Below, in pieces: positions 1 to 11,399 of a DNA stretch of 64,000 bases. The stretch is taken from assembly GCA_023376005.1 (NCBI GenBank), contig CM042141.1, forward strand, positions 95,706,010-95,770,009, written 5' to 3'. The first letter of the stretch is position 1; every line of letters begins with the position of its first letter. This DNA is from Doryteuthis pealeii (Eukaryota; Mollusca; Cephalopoda; Myopsida; Loliginidae). The translations under genes and the position numbers were made by a program. The notes beneath the pieces are model-generated. The model saw only the letters and a list, made by a program, of their open reading frames with translations, did not search any database and was not told the origin of the DNA.

Positions 1-13
1 TCTCTCTCTCCTT

Positions 14-47
<34 letters not shown>

Positions 48-300
48 ACATACACACACACACACACCCTTCCCTTTATGTCTCTTTCTCTATTGTCTCT
101 CTCTCTCTCCCTCTACCTCTTTCTTCTGTCTTTCTCACCCTCTTCCTCTTCTCTCACTCTTTCTCCTTCCATTCCTCTTTCTATCTCTCTCTCTTTTTAT
201 CCATCTCTCTCCCCCCTCTCTATCCCTCTCTCTCCCCTCTCTCCCCCCCTCTCTCTATTACCCCTCTTCCTCTTTCTCTCTCACTCTCAACTTATTCTAT
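1..300. repeat. CT-rich low-complexity tract with a short (CA)n
   Basis: Almost pure pyrimidine on this strand, dominated by CT dinucleotides, with a (CA)n run at about 48-67. Any open reading frame here (Ser/Leu-rich) is a by-product of the repeat. Confidence 0.95.
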
Positions 301-904
301 CCCTCTACCACATTGTGAGTTTTTGGGCTTCATTTCCTTACAGTATCCCACAGTTTCCTTTAGTTGAGAAAATAAGTTTCAAAAAGAATAAAATTAATAA
401 AAAGAAAAGAATAAATATTTTTTGGTGACTAAAAGGAATTCAATCAACAACCAATTTATTTTTGTAGGATTTTTTTTCTTTTTTAAATCTATTCCTACTT
501 ACACAATATCATCAATTTTATCCTGTTTTTTTTTTTATCCGCTATTATAATAACAGAAAATATCCCACAGTTTTTCCTGGTTCACAAAACAAATAAACTC
601 CTTTGCGGTAAAAAGGAATTCAAATCAATTTCTGTTAGTATTATTAGTTTTATCAGATGATTTTTTGGGGTTTTTTTTTGGTTTATTTTTAGATTTATTC
701 CTTGATATTATTTTGCAAGCAAATAAAGGAATACCTGCCAGACAGTGGATATGTAGCTGGAAAAAAAAATTGTTTAAATACAAAAAACAGAACATGGTAT
801 AGAGCTGGAAAAAAAAAGTGAAAAATTAGAAAAATAGCCGGATTTTACCTGGCAGCTAAAAAGAAAAAAAGTGTGAAAACTGAAGAGGTCAGGAGTTTAT
901 GGTT
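301..904. other. AT-rich stretch, no gene seen
   Basis: Homopolymer-rich sequence with no coding signal. A partial internal duplication is visible: TATCCCACAGTTT occurs near 345 and 562, and AAAAGGAATTCAA near 432 and 611. Confidence 0.6.
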
Positions 905-984
905 CTTCTTTTTATCCTCCTACTTCTCCTCCCCCTCCTACTTCTCCTCCTCCTCCTCCCCTCCTACTTCTCCTCCTCCTCCTC
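905..984. repeat. (CTC/CCT)n microsatellite
   Basis: Irregular CTCCTCCT trinucleotide repeat directly upstream of a LINE 3-prime-end fragment. Confidence 0.9.
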
Positions 985-1391
985 TTCCTCATGTTTTTGC
1001 TGATTATCCAACACTGGTGTGTCCTCATGCAGAAGTCCATAAAAAAAACAACAGAACATGGATACAGCTGAAAAAAAATGTGAAAAATTTTAAAAATTTA
1101 AGTGTGGAAGCGAAAGAAGTCAAGAAGTTATGGTTCTACTTTTTATCATCATCATCATCATCTTAATCATCATCAGGGTGAGCTGATAACACAGATTTCC
1201 TTGACTCTTTCTCGCCATCCATTCCTATCGGTCATTAACTCTTGGTGAGTCCTTTAGGCGGCATCCAGTGTTTGCACAGAGGTGATGAATGTAAGTTTTT
1301 GCTGGTCAACCAACACTGGTGTGTCCTCACATGGGAGTCCAAAGAAGAATGTGAGAAAGCTAAAAAAAATCAGGAGATTATGGTTATGCTT

Positions 1392-1423
<32 letters not shown>

Positions 1424-1640
1424 TCATCATCATCAAGATGTACTGACAGAATGGATTCTCTCTGGTTTGGGAGATATGAGGTACAGCTGCTATTTTGTAG
1501 GTTGCTGCTTCCAGTATTTGTCCAAAACAGCATGCAGCATTCTTGTGTAGTTCTTGTCTAGATTTTTCTACAGGCGTTTCATTTATTCCAAGTGGTGCAA
1601 CCATACAGTATTACTGATATGGCTACAGCTTGGTTTGGAA
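985..1640 (-). mobile_element. Three successive LINE 3-prime-end fragments with (CAT)n tails
   Basis: Read on the minus strand, 1440-1640, 1180-1335 and 985-1045 match parts of the same LINE 3-prime region found better preserved at 37.6-38.0 kb: the LYGCTTW-type segment near 1600, then a segment equivalent to '...THGHAN..TYIDQLC...', then the terminus. The (CAT)n runs at 1146-1165 and 1397-1436 are this LINE's (ATG/GAT)n tail seen on the plus strand. Frames are broken throughout. Three truncated ends in a row suggest repeated insertion or local duplication. Confidence 0.65.
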
Positions 1641-2582
1641 TATTTAGAACAGTACCAAAAACATAAGATGCAGGATTTGATTAATTAAGAAATTAAGGAG
1701 ATGTTGAGACTGTCTAGGCCTCAGCAATCCTGTGGAATATGAGGAAGCTACTGAGCACACTGTTACTCAATCTCTAGTAAAAACCACTTCTAATGTGAAC
1801 AATGGTAATTTGCTTTGATCTGCTGTATATTCTTTGATTTAATTATGAAGTATTTCCAAATACACTTTTTAAAAATTTTCCAAAAAGTTTTGAATTTTTC
1901 AACTATCAGATATGATGCAACACCATGGAAACTTGCTAGAAACAATAGTTAAAATATTATTTTGTTAGTTTTAAGTGTTTCTACAACAGGTTTTTACTTT
2001 TTTTTACTTGTGCAAAAACAGTGAAAACAGGCCGATTTTTATATGTTTTCATTAGATTTTGATGTATACAAACTTTTTCTCAAATTTAATCAAAATTTTC
2101 AATGTTGGCTATTATCAGGGATTATTGGACCCCTAAGAGGCTTGCTAAAAATAACAAATTCAATTTTATTTTACTAGTTTTAAATGCTGCTACACTGGGG
2201 TTTTTTTATTTATTTATTTTTTAATTAGCACACTTATATTGAAATAAAGGCGATGCACTAATATGCAAAATAGAAAATTATTCAATTTCCCAATTTGTTG
2301 AATAAGTTCAACAGATATAATTTTGAAATCGGCTGCAATAAAAATATGCATCGTTTTATCTCTGCTCATAATAGTAAAATGCTTCATTGAAAAAACAATA
2401 AGACACCAAGACTGTCACAACAATAATAAGTGTCTATTGTTGGACAAAATTTTAGGACACAAGGCTTTCATTGAAGTTGATGGGATGAAAAGGTTAATTC
2501 GGGCTCAACAGAGGATACTGGAAGTCCAGATTGTATACACATAAAATTAGCTTGAAAAGGTTTTTAAAATATGAAAGCTACT
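1641..2582. other. AT-rich stretch, nothing recognised
   Basis: No repeat family, RNA gene or convincing coding region seen. A 73-residue open frame at 2323-2544 has no recognisable motif and no supporting context. Confidence 0.5.
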
Positions 2583-2760
2583 TGGAGGCAGTGGTGCAAT
2601 GGTTACTCGGTAGGAAATGGAAATGGCAAGATCAGTTCAAATGCTGAACTTGGGTTGTTTGCATTTCACATAGCACTAATACTCTTGAGAAAGTACAAAT
2701 CCACCTATTCTCCCCTCCAGCTATGGGTAAATAGTAGGGCCGATTGGGTTCAAGGAAAAT
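2583..2760 (+). mobile_element. SINE-B copy, 3-prime truncated
   Basis: tRNA-like head with A-box-like GTGGTGCAATGGTTA and B-box-like CAGTTCAAATGC, then the family body (TTGCATTTCACATAGC, CTCCAGCTATGGGTAAATAG). It stops before the usual 'GGCAACCAGTCTAGGAG' segment. Confidence 0.75.
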
Positions 2761-3369
2761 GATTAGGATGATAAATTTAAATAAAGTGTAAGGAGACAAA
2801 AATGATTGTCTTCCCTTGGATTGTAGGTGTGGCTTTCCACATCACACGTCCGTCGATTACATGAAAATTCAACCCCTTAAAACTTTTTCTTTGGGCCCTG
2901 TTTGTAGAAGAAATAAGACCTATCTCTTTTCAGTCCTTACTCATTGAACAAAAGGAACATTTTCTCCAGTTTTGTTTTCATAGAAACAGAATAAAGACAA
3001 TTAGTCTTCAACTTTGACATTGCATTTTATTGTACCTCACCATAAAAACTATTGAAGACACTTTCTAATGATTTTTACTACCTTTTCATTACACTTTGTT
3101 CATGGAAATATCATCTACAATTAACCAGTTTAGGATAAATGTATTAGGTTATTTTATTGTTATATGCCATATATATTAAGCATTCATATGTGCATTGTTC
3201 ATGCATGTTAGTTTTTTTTTGTCTTTTTTTGCTGAACACTCTGTGTTAGTGCATCACTGGATGCACTATTGCATTATAAGGACGACCTAGTGTTTGTTAT
3301 AAATTAATACTCTTAATATTCTTATACTGGGATAAAACGCTAAAATAGATAAGATGGAGGAGAATAGCA
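2761..3369. other. Unique-looking sequence, nothing recognised
   Basis: No gene or repeat family identified. Confidence 0.45.
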
Positions 3370-3645
3370 AGTTGGTTGGCTGGTTGGTTGGTTGGTTGGT
3401 TGATTGGGTTTTTACAATAAGTCAACCCTTGTTGGGTTATTTTATTCTGAAGACATTTTGTTTTATTCTTTCTTGATGAGTATTCAAATTTCTTTTTTAA
3501 CATTATTTTAAACTCATTTTTCCTATTCAACCCATAGATGGAAGCTTAACAGGTTCTACCACTCCAGGTCAGAGTGGACCTGGGAGTAATGCGATGAAGG
3601 GGTATTCCATACTCCCCGAAAGCTCCAGAATTGGAATTTCTCCAT
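3370..3645 (-). mobile_element. SINE-E copy with shared SINE/LINE tail
   Basis: On the plus strand a (GGTT)n run and the shared tail (GTCAACCCTTGTTGGGTTAT) come first, then the conserved body 'CCAGGTCAGAGTGGACCTG' and 'GCTCCAGAATTGG'. The tail belongs at the 3-prime end, so the element reads on the minus strand. Closely related copies lie at 14120-14295 and 17525-17800. Confidence 0.65.
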
Positions 3646-4174
3646 TAACGTCACACTCAAGACACCAAGACCCATAGCGACTGTCTTCTAACACATATAT
3701 GATAAAAGGATTCAGGATGTGCCATAAAGTCAATAGGATTGGGACAATCAGATGGGTACTTGGTGTTCAGTAAAAAAGCCAACAAAATGTTGTGAAAAAT
3801 TTGCAAGGAGTAGAATAATGAATAAATAAACATTGTTGTAAAGTATGAAAGTGATCCTAAAACAGGGTCTGATTTACTCCTTTGGTAGGGAGTGTTATGA
3901 GTCATGAGGGGGGTGGGGTGCAGTGACTAAAATCATTTCACACAAAGTGGGAGGGATTTAGAGGCTTGAAAAGGCAGTGAGCCAATTTATATATCATCAT
4001 GATCATCATCATCATAGAAGTATAGATAAGAGTTGACCAACACACTTTGCTGTCAGATTTTATTAAGTTGAGACTAACAGTGTGTGCACATAGCTACCAT
4101 GTGCGTTATTTGTCAATGTACAGTGGGTAGCTGATGGGTCCTGGGTGAAATTGAAAAAATCTTACACAATCTTA
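3646..4174. other. Unclassified stretch
   Basis: Contains a short (ATC)n near 3995-4015. No gene recognised. Confidence 0.45.
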
Positions 4175-4747
4175 TCTTATTATAATGGAGATTGTGTGTT
4201 TTCTATCTGTAACCGAAACTACATCACTGCTTAATATCTGTTAGATTTACCTCCAAACAAACCATATTTTTAGTGCATTTAAAATCCTTCAATGTGTCTT
4301 ATATATCACTAAATAAATGTTTACATAATATATGGTGGGGGACAATTCCATGTCAAATCATCCAGAAAAAAGTAAAATTATCACCCACCCACTTCAATTT
4401 TTCTGAAATTTTGTAACAGGCTGTGTTAAAGTTAGACATTCCCCAAAATTTGAGTTTCCAATTCCAAAAATTGGCAGAGTTATGTCAATCTTTAGCTCTC
4501 CAAATTTGAGGGGGTTTGCGAAATATTATATATTATTTGTTTTATTTTAATACATATTTAAAGTTATCAGAACTAAATTTCCATTTCAAATCGTTTTATT
4601 TTTTTACTCCTTTAATAAATTTGATGATTTTACTTACCAATGGTACAAACTCTCTGACATTGAATTTTTAACCTGAGGGGTTCTCAGGCAATATCTTTCC
4701 AAAAATCATTTTTACATCGCCCAGAGGGTGTTTTTTTATTTTGCTAG
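4175..4747 (+). mobile_element. Non-autonomous Helitron-1, complete ends
   Basis: Begins A|TCTTATTATAATGGAG and ends GCTAG|T, the A|TC...CTRR|T ends typical of Helitrons. Just before the end is a short hairpin (CGCCC-AGA-GGGTG) about 15 nt upstream of CTAG, as expected for a Helitron 3-prime terminator. There is no transposase, so it is non-autonomous (573 bp). Related copies: 25996-26788, 44516-44934, 50142-50244 and 50705-50960. Confidence 0.75.
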
Positions 4748-4794
4748 TAATTATAACAATAATAATTATAATGAAAAATTGATGATATGCAAGA

Positions 4795-4995
4795 GAATAT
4801 CAAGTGTAGATGATGTGGTGATAGAGATGAAATAGCTAATCATATAATCAGCAAATACAGTAAACTGTCACAAAAGTAATACAAGACTAGGCATGAGTGG
4901 GTAGGAAAGGTGATCTACTGGGAATTGGGCAAGAGATTAAAATTTGACCATGCTGACAAATAGTGTATGCACAAAAATAACTCAGTCCTAGAAAA
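4795..4995 (+). pseudogene. LINE C-terminal region fragment, degenerate
   Basis: One frame interrupted by stops reads 'CGDRDEIANHIISKYSKL..' then 'RHEWVGKVIYWEL'. This resembles the C-terminal Cys/His-containing region of some non-LTR retrotransposon polyproteins. Family assignment is from memory. Confidence 0.45.
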
Positions 4996-5009
4996 TGAGT
5001 TGCACCAAT

Positions 5010-5395
5010 CCTGAAACATTTGGAGACAAAGCGAGATGGGAACTACACAAAGATGCTCAAGGCTATCCAGAATAAATCCTGGAAGCAACACCTCACAAAA
5101 TATGCAACTGTACGGTCATTCGCCTCTTATCACACAAACTATCCAGGTAAGACTAATGAGATATCCAGAACAATGCTAAAGGAAGGATGAGCTCATAAGC
5201 GATGTTTTCCAATGGGTAGGTACACAGGGACACACCAGCATGGGTTGGCCAGCAAAAACCTACATCAATCAGTTCTGCACGGATACTATATGCTGTGCAG
5301 AGGACCTTCCAGGAACAATAGCCAATAGGGATGTATGGCAAGTAAGAGTCATGGAGACCTTTGCTGTCGATATGATAGATAGATAAATAATAAGT
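5010..5395 (+). pseudogene. LINE 3-prime end, degenerate
   Basis: Nucleotide sequence follows the C-terminal part of the LINE at 37.6-38.8 kb: 'AAGATGCTCAAGGCTATCC', a segment equivalent to 'NKSWKQH', then 'GGTTGGCCAGCAAAAACCTA' and the final 'CAAGTAAGAGTCATGGAGAC'. Several stops and frame breaks make it non-functional. Confidence 0.7.
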
Positions 5396-5691
5396 AGACT
5401 TTATAAAAGGTAACACATTTTAAATGTCTATGCTTAATTCTGTATCAATTATACAAGTGAATGGGATTTTAATTGACTCTTTGCCTACTTTAAGCCGCTC
5501 ACAGCATCTCTCCCAACCACACCCAAGTAAAGTACAAAAACTGATGGTTAGCTCATTATAATTGAGCAGAATGACTCAGATTACATAATAGGACTTTATT
5601 TGAATAGAATGAGTTCTGAGGTGAATAGATAGTGAACTTTGAAATATCCCATCATACAGGTAAAAAATAGTAAGAAATTTGGTAAGCAAAG
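5396..5691. other. Unclassified stretch
   Basis: No gene or family recognised. Confidence 0.4.
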
Positions 5692-5860
5692 AGTTAAGCA
5701 GCAATGAACCGGTTCAATATTTAATTGGGTGACTATTTAAGCAACAGCAGGTACTGTAAGCAACCTGAATCCTTTGTTTATCAAAATGATTTGATTCGGC
5801 ATTAAATATCCCAAAAGGGGTTTATATGCCATAAAACAAAACAACCAATCATCCAGGATT
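5692..5860 (+). mobile_element. 5S rRNA-derived SINE, 5-prime truncated
   Basis: AGTTAAGCAGCAATGAACC and the following 'TTAATTGGGTGAC...GGTACTGTAAGCA' match the A-box-to-3-prime half of 5S rRNA in order and spacing. The element then continues into the shared tail (GGCATTAAATA..CCCAAAAGGGG..ATGCCATAAAACAAAAC). The 5S head is truncated. Confidence 0.7.
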
Positions 5861-6060
5861 TTAATTTTTGTCCCTATGTCCATTTGCTACAATGATAACC
5901 ATTAAACCACGGGTTCCTTTGTTTACATTCTAATTTAAATAAGGGAAATTTCTAATGTGAAAATACAACCATCCTTGTCCAGGATTTGAACTCATGCCAC
6001 ATTGTCCATTTTCTACAATCATAACCATTACACCTCATGCACCTGTTTTAAGTCTTCATT
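5861..6060 (-). mobile_element. tRNA-like SINE fragments (SINE-B related), two copies
   Basis: Two successive minus-strand copies with B-box GGATTTGAAC (reverse GTTCAAATCC) and A-box-like TAACCATTACAC, each followed by a short AT-rich piece containing ATTTAAAT. Together with 6590-6920 this makes four related units. Confidence 0.55.
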
Positions 6061-6089
6061 TAAATGAATTTTAAGTCCCAATTTAAATG

Positions 6090-6510
6090 ATGTTCAATAG
6101 CCTTTTTCTTCTCTTCTAACCATCTTATTATACATATCTTTTGTCTAATCTGGTTGATTGCAGGTTGTCTATCTGGGCATCTGGGAATCTGGCTTCTCTC
6201 TGTTCTTCTGATCTTCTTTCTTGGGATTTCTTGGGGCTTCTCATCTTTGTATCCATTGCTGTTTTTAGTAACAAACACAAGACTTTATATTGTTTGTTAG
6301 ACGTCTTTATTCAACCCAAATAAGAAAAAGAAATGACCTACAGATGGCAGAGGTCATTTGCATCTGTTCCGTTCAGTCACACAGTCAAAACTGACTTTCT
6401 AACTATCTTTCTGTTCTCACGCTTGGCTCTGGCCAATCAGAGACCAACTACAAGGTTAGTAAAAGGTTAACTTCTGTCAACTACTTACATGTTTTTTTCT
6501 ATGATTCAGA
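6090..6510 (+). mobile_element. LTR-like block G, partial
   Basis: 6165-6310 matches 45605-45765 ('TTCTTGGGATTTCTTGGGGC', 'GTTTTTAGTAACAAACACAA') and 6410-6480 matches the CCAAT-containing end of block G at 45455-45530 and 48850-48940. No protein is encoded; best seen as a retroelement non-coding terminus. Confidence 0.45.
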
Positions 6511-6589
6511 ATTACTGCTGTTTTTAATTTCTACATTATCGTACATGATTTCTAGGCAACTTATCAATTATTTAACAATAAGTTTTAAG

Positions 6590-6920
6590 TTATAATTTAA
6601 ATAAAGGAAATTTCTACAGTGATAATGTAACCAGACCTATCCAAGATTTGAACTTGTGCTCCTGGGTCCATTCGTTTTTTCCCCATGATTCAGAATTACT
6701 ATTGTTTTTAATCTCTACATTACTATACATAATTAATAGGCAACTATAAATTATGTAAGAATAAATCTTAATTTCTAATTCAAATAAGTTTTAATTTGAA
6801 TAGAGGACATTTCTAATGTAAAAATGCAACCAGCCTGATTCAGGATTTGAACCTGTGCCAATGGGCCCATTTGCTACAACGATAACCATTACACAAGGGG
6901 CGCCTGTTTTAAGTTCTTAT
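6590..6920 (-). mobile_element. tRNA-like SINE fragments, two more copies
   Basis: 6625-6680 and 6815-6915 repeat the pattern at 5861-6060: GGATTTGAAC, 'CCATTTGCTACAACGATAAC', 'CATTACAC'. Both are on the minus strand. Confidence 0.55.
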
Positions 6921-7881
6921 CTAAAAAAAGTTTCAAGTTCTAATTAAAATAAGTTAAACTTCTAAACCCTCATCCACTGATTCTTTGCTCTTACCACTAG
7001 ACTAACTCACCAGCTACAAAAAGAAGACTTATGAATATTAATGCACAGCAAGCATCGTGTCTAGATAGTTTCTGTATTTAGCCAATAATCTCCTTATGGC
7101 TAGAAATACTTCTTGAATTTACAAAGCCCTCTTGATTTATGAGAACATATCAAGGAGGCACTTTGTTGGACTCCAATCCAATCTTTTTCTTTTTTTTTCT
7201 TTTTTGCTATGACAAATCATGACATTTCTCCAGGATACAAATGTAGCCAATCTAAAAAGTCTTTCTAGTTGGACATCGACTCAGGTACCAATGAGCCTGT
7301 ATATTTACTATAACTCTTCCTCTTAAGGAAACTACGGCTACTACTTGTTCTATCAAGTAGAAGTCAAGTGTCAGCATCATTGCTTATCGGATTGTTAGAT
7401 TAAGAATTGGCAATAATTTCAGTATTGGACAGAAGGCTGGAAATTCTAGAGTTCAATCAGTGATATCAGTCTGATAATTTTAGTAAATATTAGTTTATAA
7501 TAAAAATTAAGTCCTTATAATGCATTAGTGCATCCATAGATACACTAACATGGGACATTTAATTATGGTCTGGTCTGAGTAAAAGAATTGGACAGAAGGA
7601 TGGAAATTCTAGAGTTCAATCAGTGATATCAGTCTGATGATTTTAGTAAACTATGTCATCAATATATTTAAAGAAATCTTCTTTTATCAATTGGATATTG
7701 TTGGTTATTTTGTTTAATGGCATATCAACTCTTGTGGGATATTTCATGCTGTCTTATTTTTTGGGGTCTTTTTTTAATATATATATGATTTCTTGTACAT
7801 TAATAAACTGGTAAAACTGTCATAATATTACCTGAATTGAAAACATGAACAATATGAAAAAGTAGAATCCACAGGATTCTC
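6921..7881. other. Unclassified, with a 170-bp-spaced duplication and a SINE tail
   Basis: About 60 bp near 7416-7478 is repeated almost exactly near 7586-7648 (core ATTCTAGAGTTCAATCAGTG). 7700-7750 is a minus-strand copy of the shared SINE tail (TTTAATGGCATATCAACTC). Confidence 0.55.
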
Positions 7882-8111
7882 ATATTTAGCTCAGTCAATA
7901 CAGCATCCGACTAGGAACCGCAAGGTTCTGGGTTCGATACCGGCCGCTGCCAATTCAGCATATGAGTAGCACAGGGGATCTGTGTGGTAAAATGAGGAGC
8001 TGATGCCAAAACAATCTCCTCAGTCTAGCACTAGTGAAAAGTAGATAGATACCCTTGCTGTTTGGCTGATACCAACTTTAGGCCACCGTGACGACTTTAC
8101 TTTTTTTTTTA
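7882..8111 (+). mobile_element. SINE-A copy
   Basis: tRNA-derived head: A box TTAGCTCAGTCAATACAG, a short hairpin AGGAACCGCAAGGTTC, B box GGTTCGATACC. The body contains CATATGAGTAGCACAGGG, GAGGAGCTGATG and the 3-prime end TAGGCCACCGTGACGACTTTAC. About 230 bp, near full length. Confidence 0.85.
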
Positions 8112-8733
8112 CTAAACAGCAGACCATTTACTGTTGTTACATAATGGATATGCATTACCTATCACTTTTGTAAGGTGGTGTAGATTTTAGAATTAACAGT
8201 AACACTGTGAAAAATTACAGTTGGATTTAGGAAGTTTGATAGACAGGTCTTGAACCCGGAGTCATGCGGAGAAAGTAAAATTAGAATCTAAGGAGTTGAG
8301 TCCAGGTGTGTTTTGTGTCTGAGCTGCTCGCACCATGCATGTGCTGCAAATAATGTATTGGGACAACAAAAAAAAGTGTTTATACAAATATGTCTCTGAG
8401 TTTGGCTGTGATAATCAATAAAATAACAAGAACAAGGTGGAACTCAAACAGAGAGACACCCCAAGACCAGAGAGATATCCAGCCCAGTACAAGTAAGAAG
8501 AAAGCCCAATACAACCCAATAGAAGATAGAAGACTGTCATAAATTAATAAAGTAAGATACTAGTGTTTGAATACTGATCCTCGGTAAAGAAAATAGCAAA
8601 CCTTCAGGTAGTATAAATAGAGGTACCATGACTTCAGTCATGGCCAGTACACTCTTGGTTTAAAGTGATTCTGTTATTGTTCTAGGCAAGACTTTGGTGT
8701 TACAGATAGTAATAATCTTCTTTTTTTTAAATT
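8112..8733. other. Unclassified stretch
   Basis: No gene recognised; moderate base composition with no repeat family identified. Confidence 0.4.
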
Positions 8734-9019
8734 GAAATAGATCCCTAAGTAGGACTGAGCCTATTCTAGTAGTGACCACCCCAAGCAGAGATTTAAGAGG
8801 TTTGAATTCAGAGTTTTCCTTCTCCTAGACTGGTTGCCTAATCAAGGTTAAAGAGCCCAGTCTACCCTACTATTCACCTATAGCTGGAGGGAGAATAGTT
8901 GGATTCATACCTTTCCCAAGGGTATTAGCGCTATGTGAATTGTGGCTTCATCCAGGAATTGAACTCTGGTCGACGAGTCCATTTCCTATGATTCTAACCA
9001 GTACACCACTGTGCTTCCT
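8734..9019 (-). mobile_element. SINE-B copy with the long 3-prime extension
   Basis: Minus-strand SINE-B: tRNA-like head at 8975-9019, body CTCCAGCTATAGG, 'GGCAACCAGTCTAGGAGAAG', then an extension (GGTGGTCACTACTAGAATAG ... GATCTATTTC). This extension is what is tandemly amplified at 29595-31122, so this copy shows the single-copy ancestor state. Confidence 0.8.
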
Positions 9020-9240
9020 AATCTTTTCATTTGTTTTATTTTCTGTTTAATTAATTTCGATTGGAATGAAATACTTATGCATTTATTAAGTTGTCTTTTT
9101 GTTTTTCATTTTAAGATAGTTTAGTTAGCAGATGTGACCTGTCTTTCAAGGAGCGTAGACATTGTTTTTCAGCTCCCAGATCCACCCCCTGGCAGAATCA
9201 ATATGGGCTGAGAAATAAAACTTGATCAAGAAACAAACAA

Positions 9241-9590
9241 GTTGTTGTGTAAGAGGCTTTGTTTTAAGGGTTTAAAGGTAGCTGGATATTCTTGTTGCAT
9301 GTTCTTAGGGTTTTTGCCTCTAACCCCATCTCATTTGGTGGTTGTGCTGAAAGGGCAGAAATTCAAGGGAAGAAAGAGAAAGAGACAAAAACAGAAGGTG
9401 GTTTTATGGCTTTATTCATCGATTATAGCCGCCTGTGGGGAGGGAATATCTCCCTGGCCAGTATTAGCGACTAGACCCAGTTAAGGCCTAAACTAGGATG
9501 ACTGAGAGATTTTCTTGGGGGTAGGATGTGGGTCATTTTTATCTCACATGTGCAGAGGGTTATGGGAGTTTGTTATTTTTTTATTCTAAT
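9241..9590 (+). mobile_element. Block F (LTR-like), plus-strand copy
   Basis: Matches 10385-10862 in inverse orientation and 56300-56620: 'GAAAGAGACAAAAACAGAAG', 'TTATAGCCGCCTGTGG', 'GAATATCTCCCTGGCCAG', 'ACCCAGTTAAGGCCTAAAC'. It encodes nothing recognisable. Confidence 0.55.
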
Positions 9591-10260
9591 TTTATCTTAA
9601 TCCCCCACAAATTGAATATTAAAAGCAATGTCCAGCCCAGCCCAAAAAAGTATCAACAGAATAATGAAGAAGACCAGCCCTTAAATATATCGGAAAACCG
9701 ATAGTAGAATTATCTTCACCTGCTGATAGGGGGCGAATCGCCAACATCGTATGTTGGCAGCAAAACCAAACCCACCACTTATCTGAAGGCTGTCGATCTG
9801 AGGAGTCACTTTTAACAAGGGCTCCATCCACCGCCCACTTCAAAGGGCAGTTAACCAGGCGAGTTGCTCAAAAAAAGCACTCCCCAACACTTTTACTTAT
9901 CAGACGAGAACCAACCAGGACGGGACGCGTCTCAACAGCACTCTACCACGACGGCAAGTAGAAATCCCTTTCTAGCGTCAACTCACCAATGAACTGTTAA
10001 TTTTACCTCTCAGATAAGTCTGTAGCAAATGCCATCAAATTTGCAGCATTTTGTAACTTTGTCTAATACATGTGTATAATTTCCAATTGTGTTGTTTGTC
10101 TTCTTTCATCTGAATAATTGCCGACTACTGGAAGAATTAAGAGCTCCCTACGAACCCCGTAATTCCTCTTAAATAGAAGTCAGCTCAGAAAAAATGGTGA
10201 TGAGATAGAACCACTAGACGAAGAAGCAGTTAGCAAGAACCAACAATCTGAAACAGCAGT
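9591..10260. other. GC-richer block between inverted F copies
   Basis: Noticeably richer in GC than its surroundings (CGAATCGCCAACATCG, GACGGGACGCGTCTC). It may be the rest of the element that carries block F. No open frame with a recognisable domain. Confidence 0.35.
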
Positions 10261-10322
10261 GTAAAAAAGTAAGAACTATCATCTCTATCATCTTTAATCT
10301 ATCTATCTGTCTGTCTGTCTGT

Positions 10323-10324
<2 letters not shown>

Positions 10325-10374
<50 letters not shown>
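10325..10374. repeat. (CT)n microsatellite
   Basis: About 25 CT units after a short (CTGT)n run. Confidence 0.95.
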
Positions 10375-10377
<3 letters not shown>

Positions 10378-10384
10378 TATACAC

Positions 10385-10862
10385 CCGGAAAGACTCTTGC
10401 GGGGGATTAGAATAAAATTAAAATTAAAAAAATAGATAAAAAATAAACTCCCATTAGCCTTTCCCAGAAGAACCCTCCTTGCATGTGCGTGAAAAAGGAC
10501 TGACTTTCGACCCCCAAAGAATATCTCGGCCATTCAAGTTTAGGCCTTAACTGGGTCTGGTCGCTCCTACTAGCCAGGGAGATATTCCTCTGCCACAGGC
10601 GGCTATGACCAGTCAATAAAGCCTAAGTCATAAAACCACCTTCTGCCTTTGTCTCTTTCTTTTTCATTATTTGAATCCCTTCCTCTTCAGCGCCAAATGA
10701 AATGAGGTTAAAAAGTGAAAACCCTAAGAACACACAATAAGAGTATCCATCTACCTTTAAATTTAAAACACAAAACCTCTTACTACCCCATACTCTCTCC
10801 ATTATATACCTGAGATGAACTTTCCACCGATTATGTACCCAGGTATATAAAAAAAAGACCAT
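10385..10862 (-). mobile_element. Block F (LTR-like), minus-strand copy
   Basis: Longest F copy. Read on the minus strand it begins near GGGTACATAATCGG, has a TATA-like GGTATATAATGGAGAG, and then the shared body through 'TAAGGCCTAAACTTGAATGG' to 'GCTAATGGGAGTTTATT'. TATA plus no coding capacity suggests a solo LTR, but clear TG..CA ends and target duplications were not found. Confidence 0.5.
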
Positions 10863-11329
10863 GAAATCTTTTTTTAATACATTATAAACATTTCAATAGG
10901 AAGAATATTGTAAATCATTTTTTATATTTTCTGAGCGTTTTTGTAATGAACAAGCATCTTTTATTGTTACACGATGCTGGACTAAACAGCATGAATTTTT
11001 TCAGGTTTTACTCAGGGACATCTTTTGTAACAGCAACTGCAACCTTTGTGATTATTCAATGGCATTCTCTCTATGGACCAACCTCCTTCAACATTTTACT
11101 CACTGCTTCATTGACCCTAGCATCCTATTGATGAACTCTGTCCACCTTCCCTCATGTACACTCTAACCACAACTTTCAGAAAACATTATCAGCAGCATTG
11201 CCACAGCCCTCTACATTGATCAACAGTATGTTAGTGGTGATAATGATAACGATGGATATTATCTTGTTGTTGTTGCATTATGCACATAAAGATAATGATG
11301 AAATACATAATGTAGATTGAAGGAAAATA
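10863..11329. other. Unclassified AT-rich stretch
   Basis: No gene supported. A 61-residue open frame at 10946-11131 has no motif I recognise. Confidence 0.4.
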
Positions 11330-11399
11330 TGGAAATAAATCCGACAGTATGTAGAAAATAGCAAAACAAAATTTTCAAAAAAGATGAATTTATTAAAGA

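Noticed and set aside
78..428. 116-residue Ser/Leu-rich open frame
   Set aside because: Entirely a translation of the CT-rich low-complexity tract.
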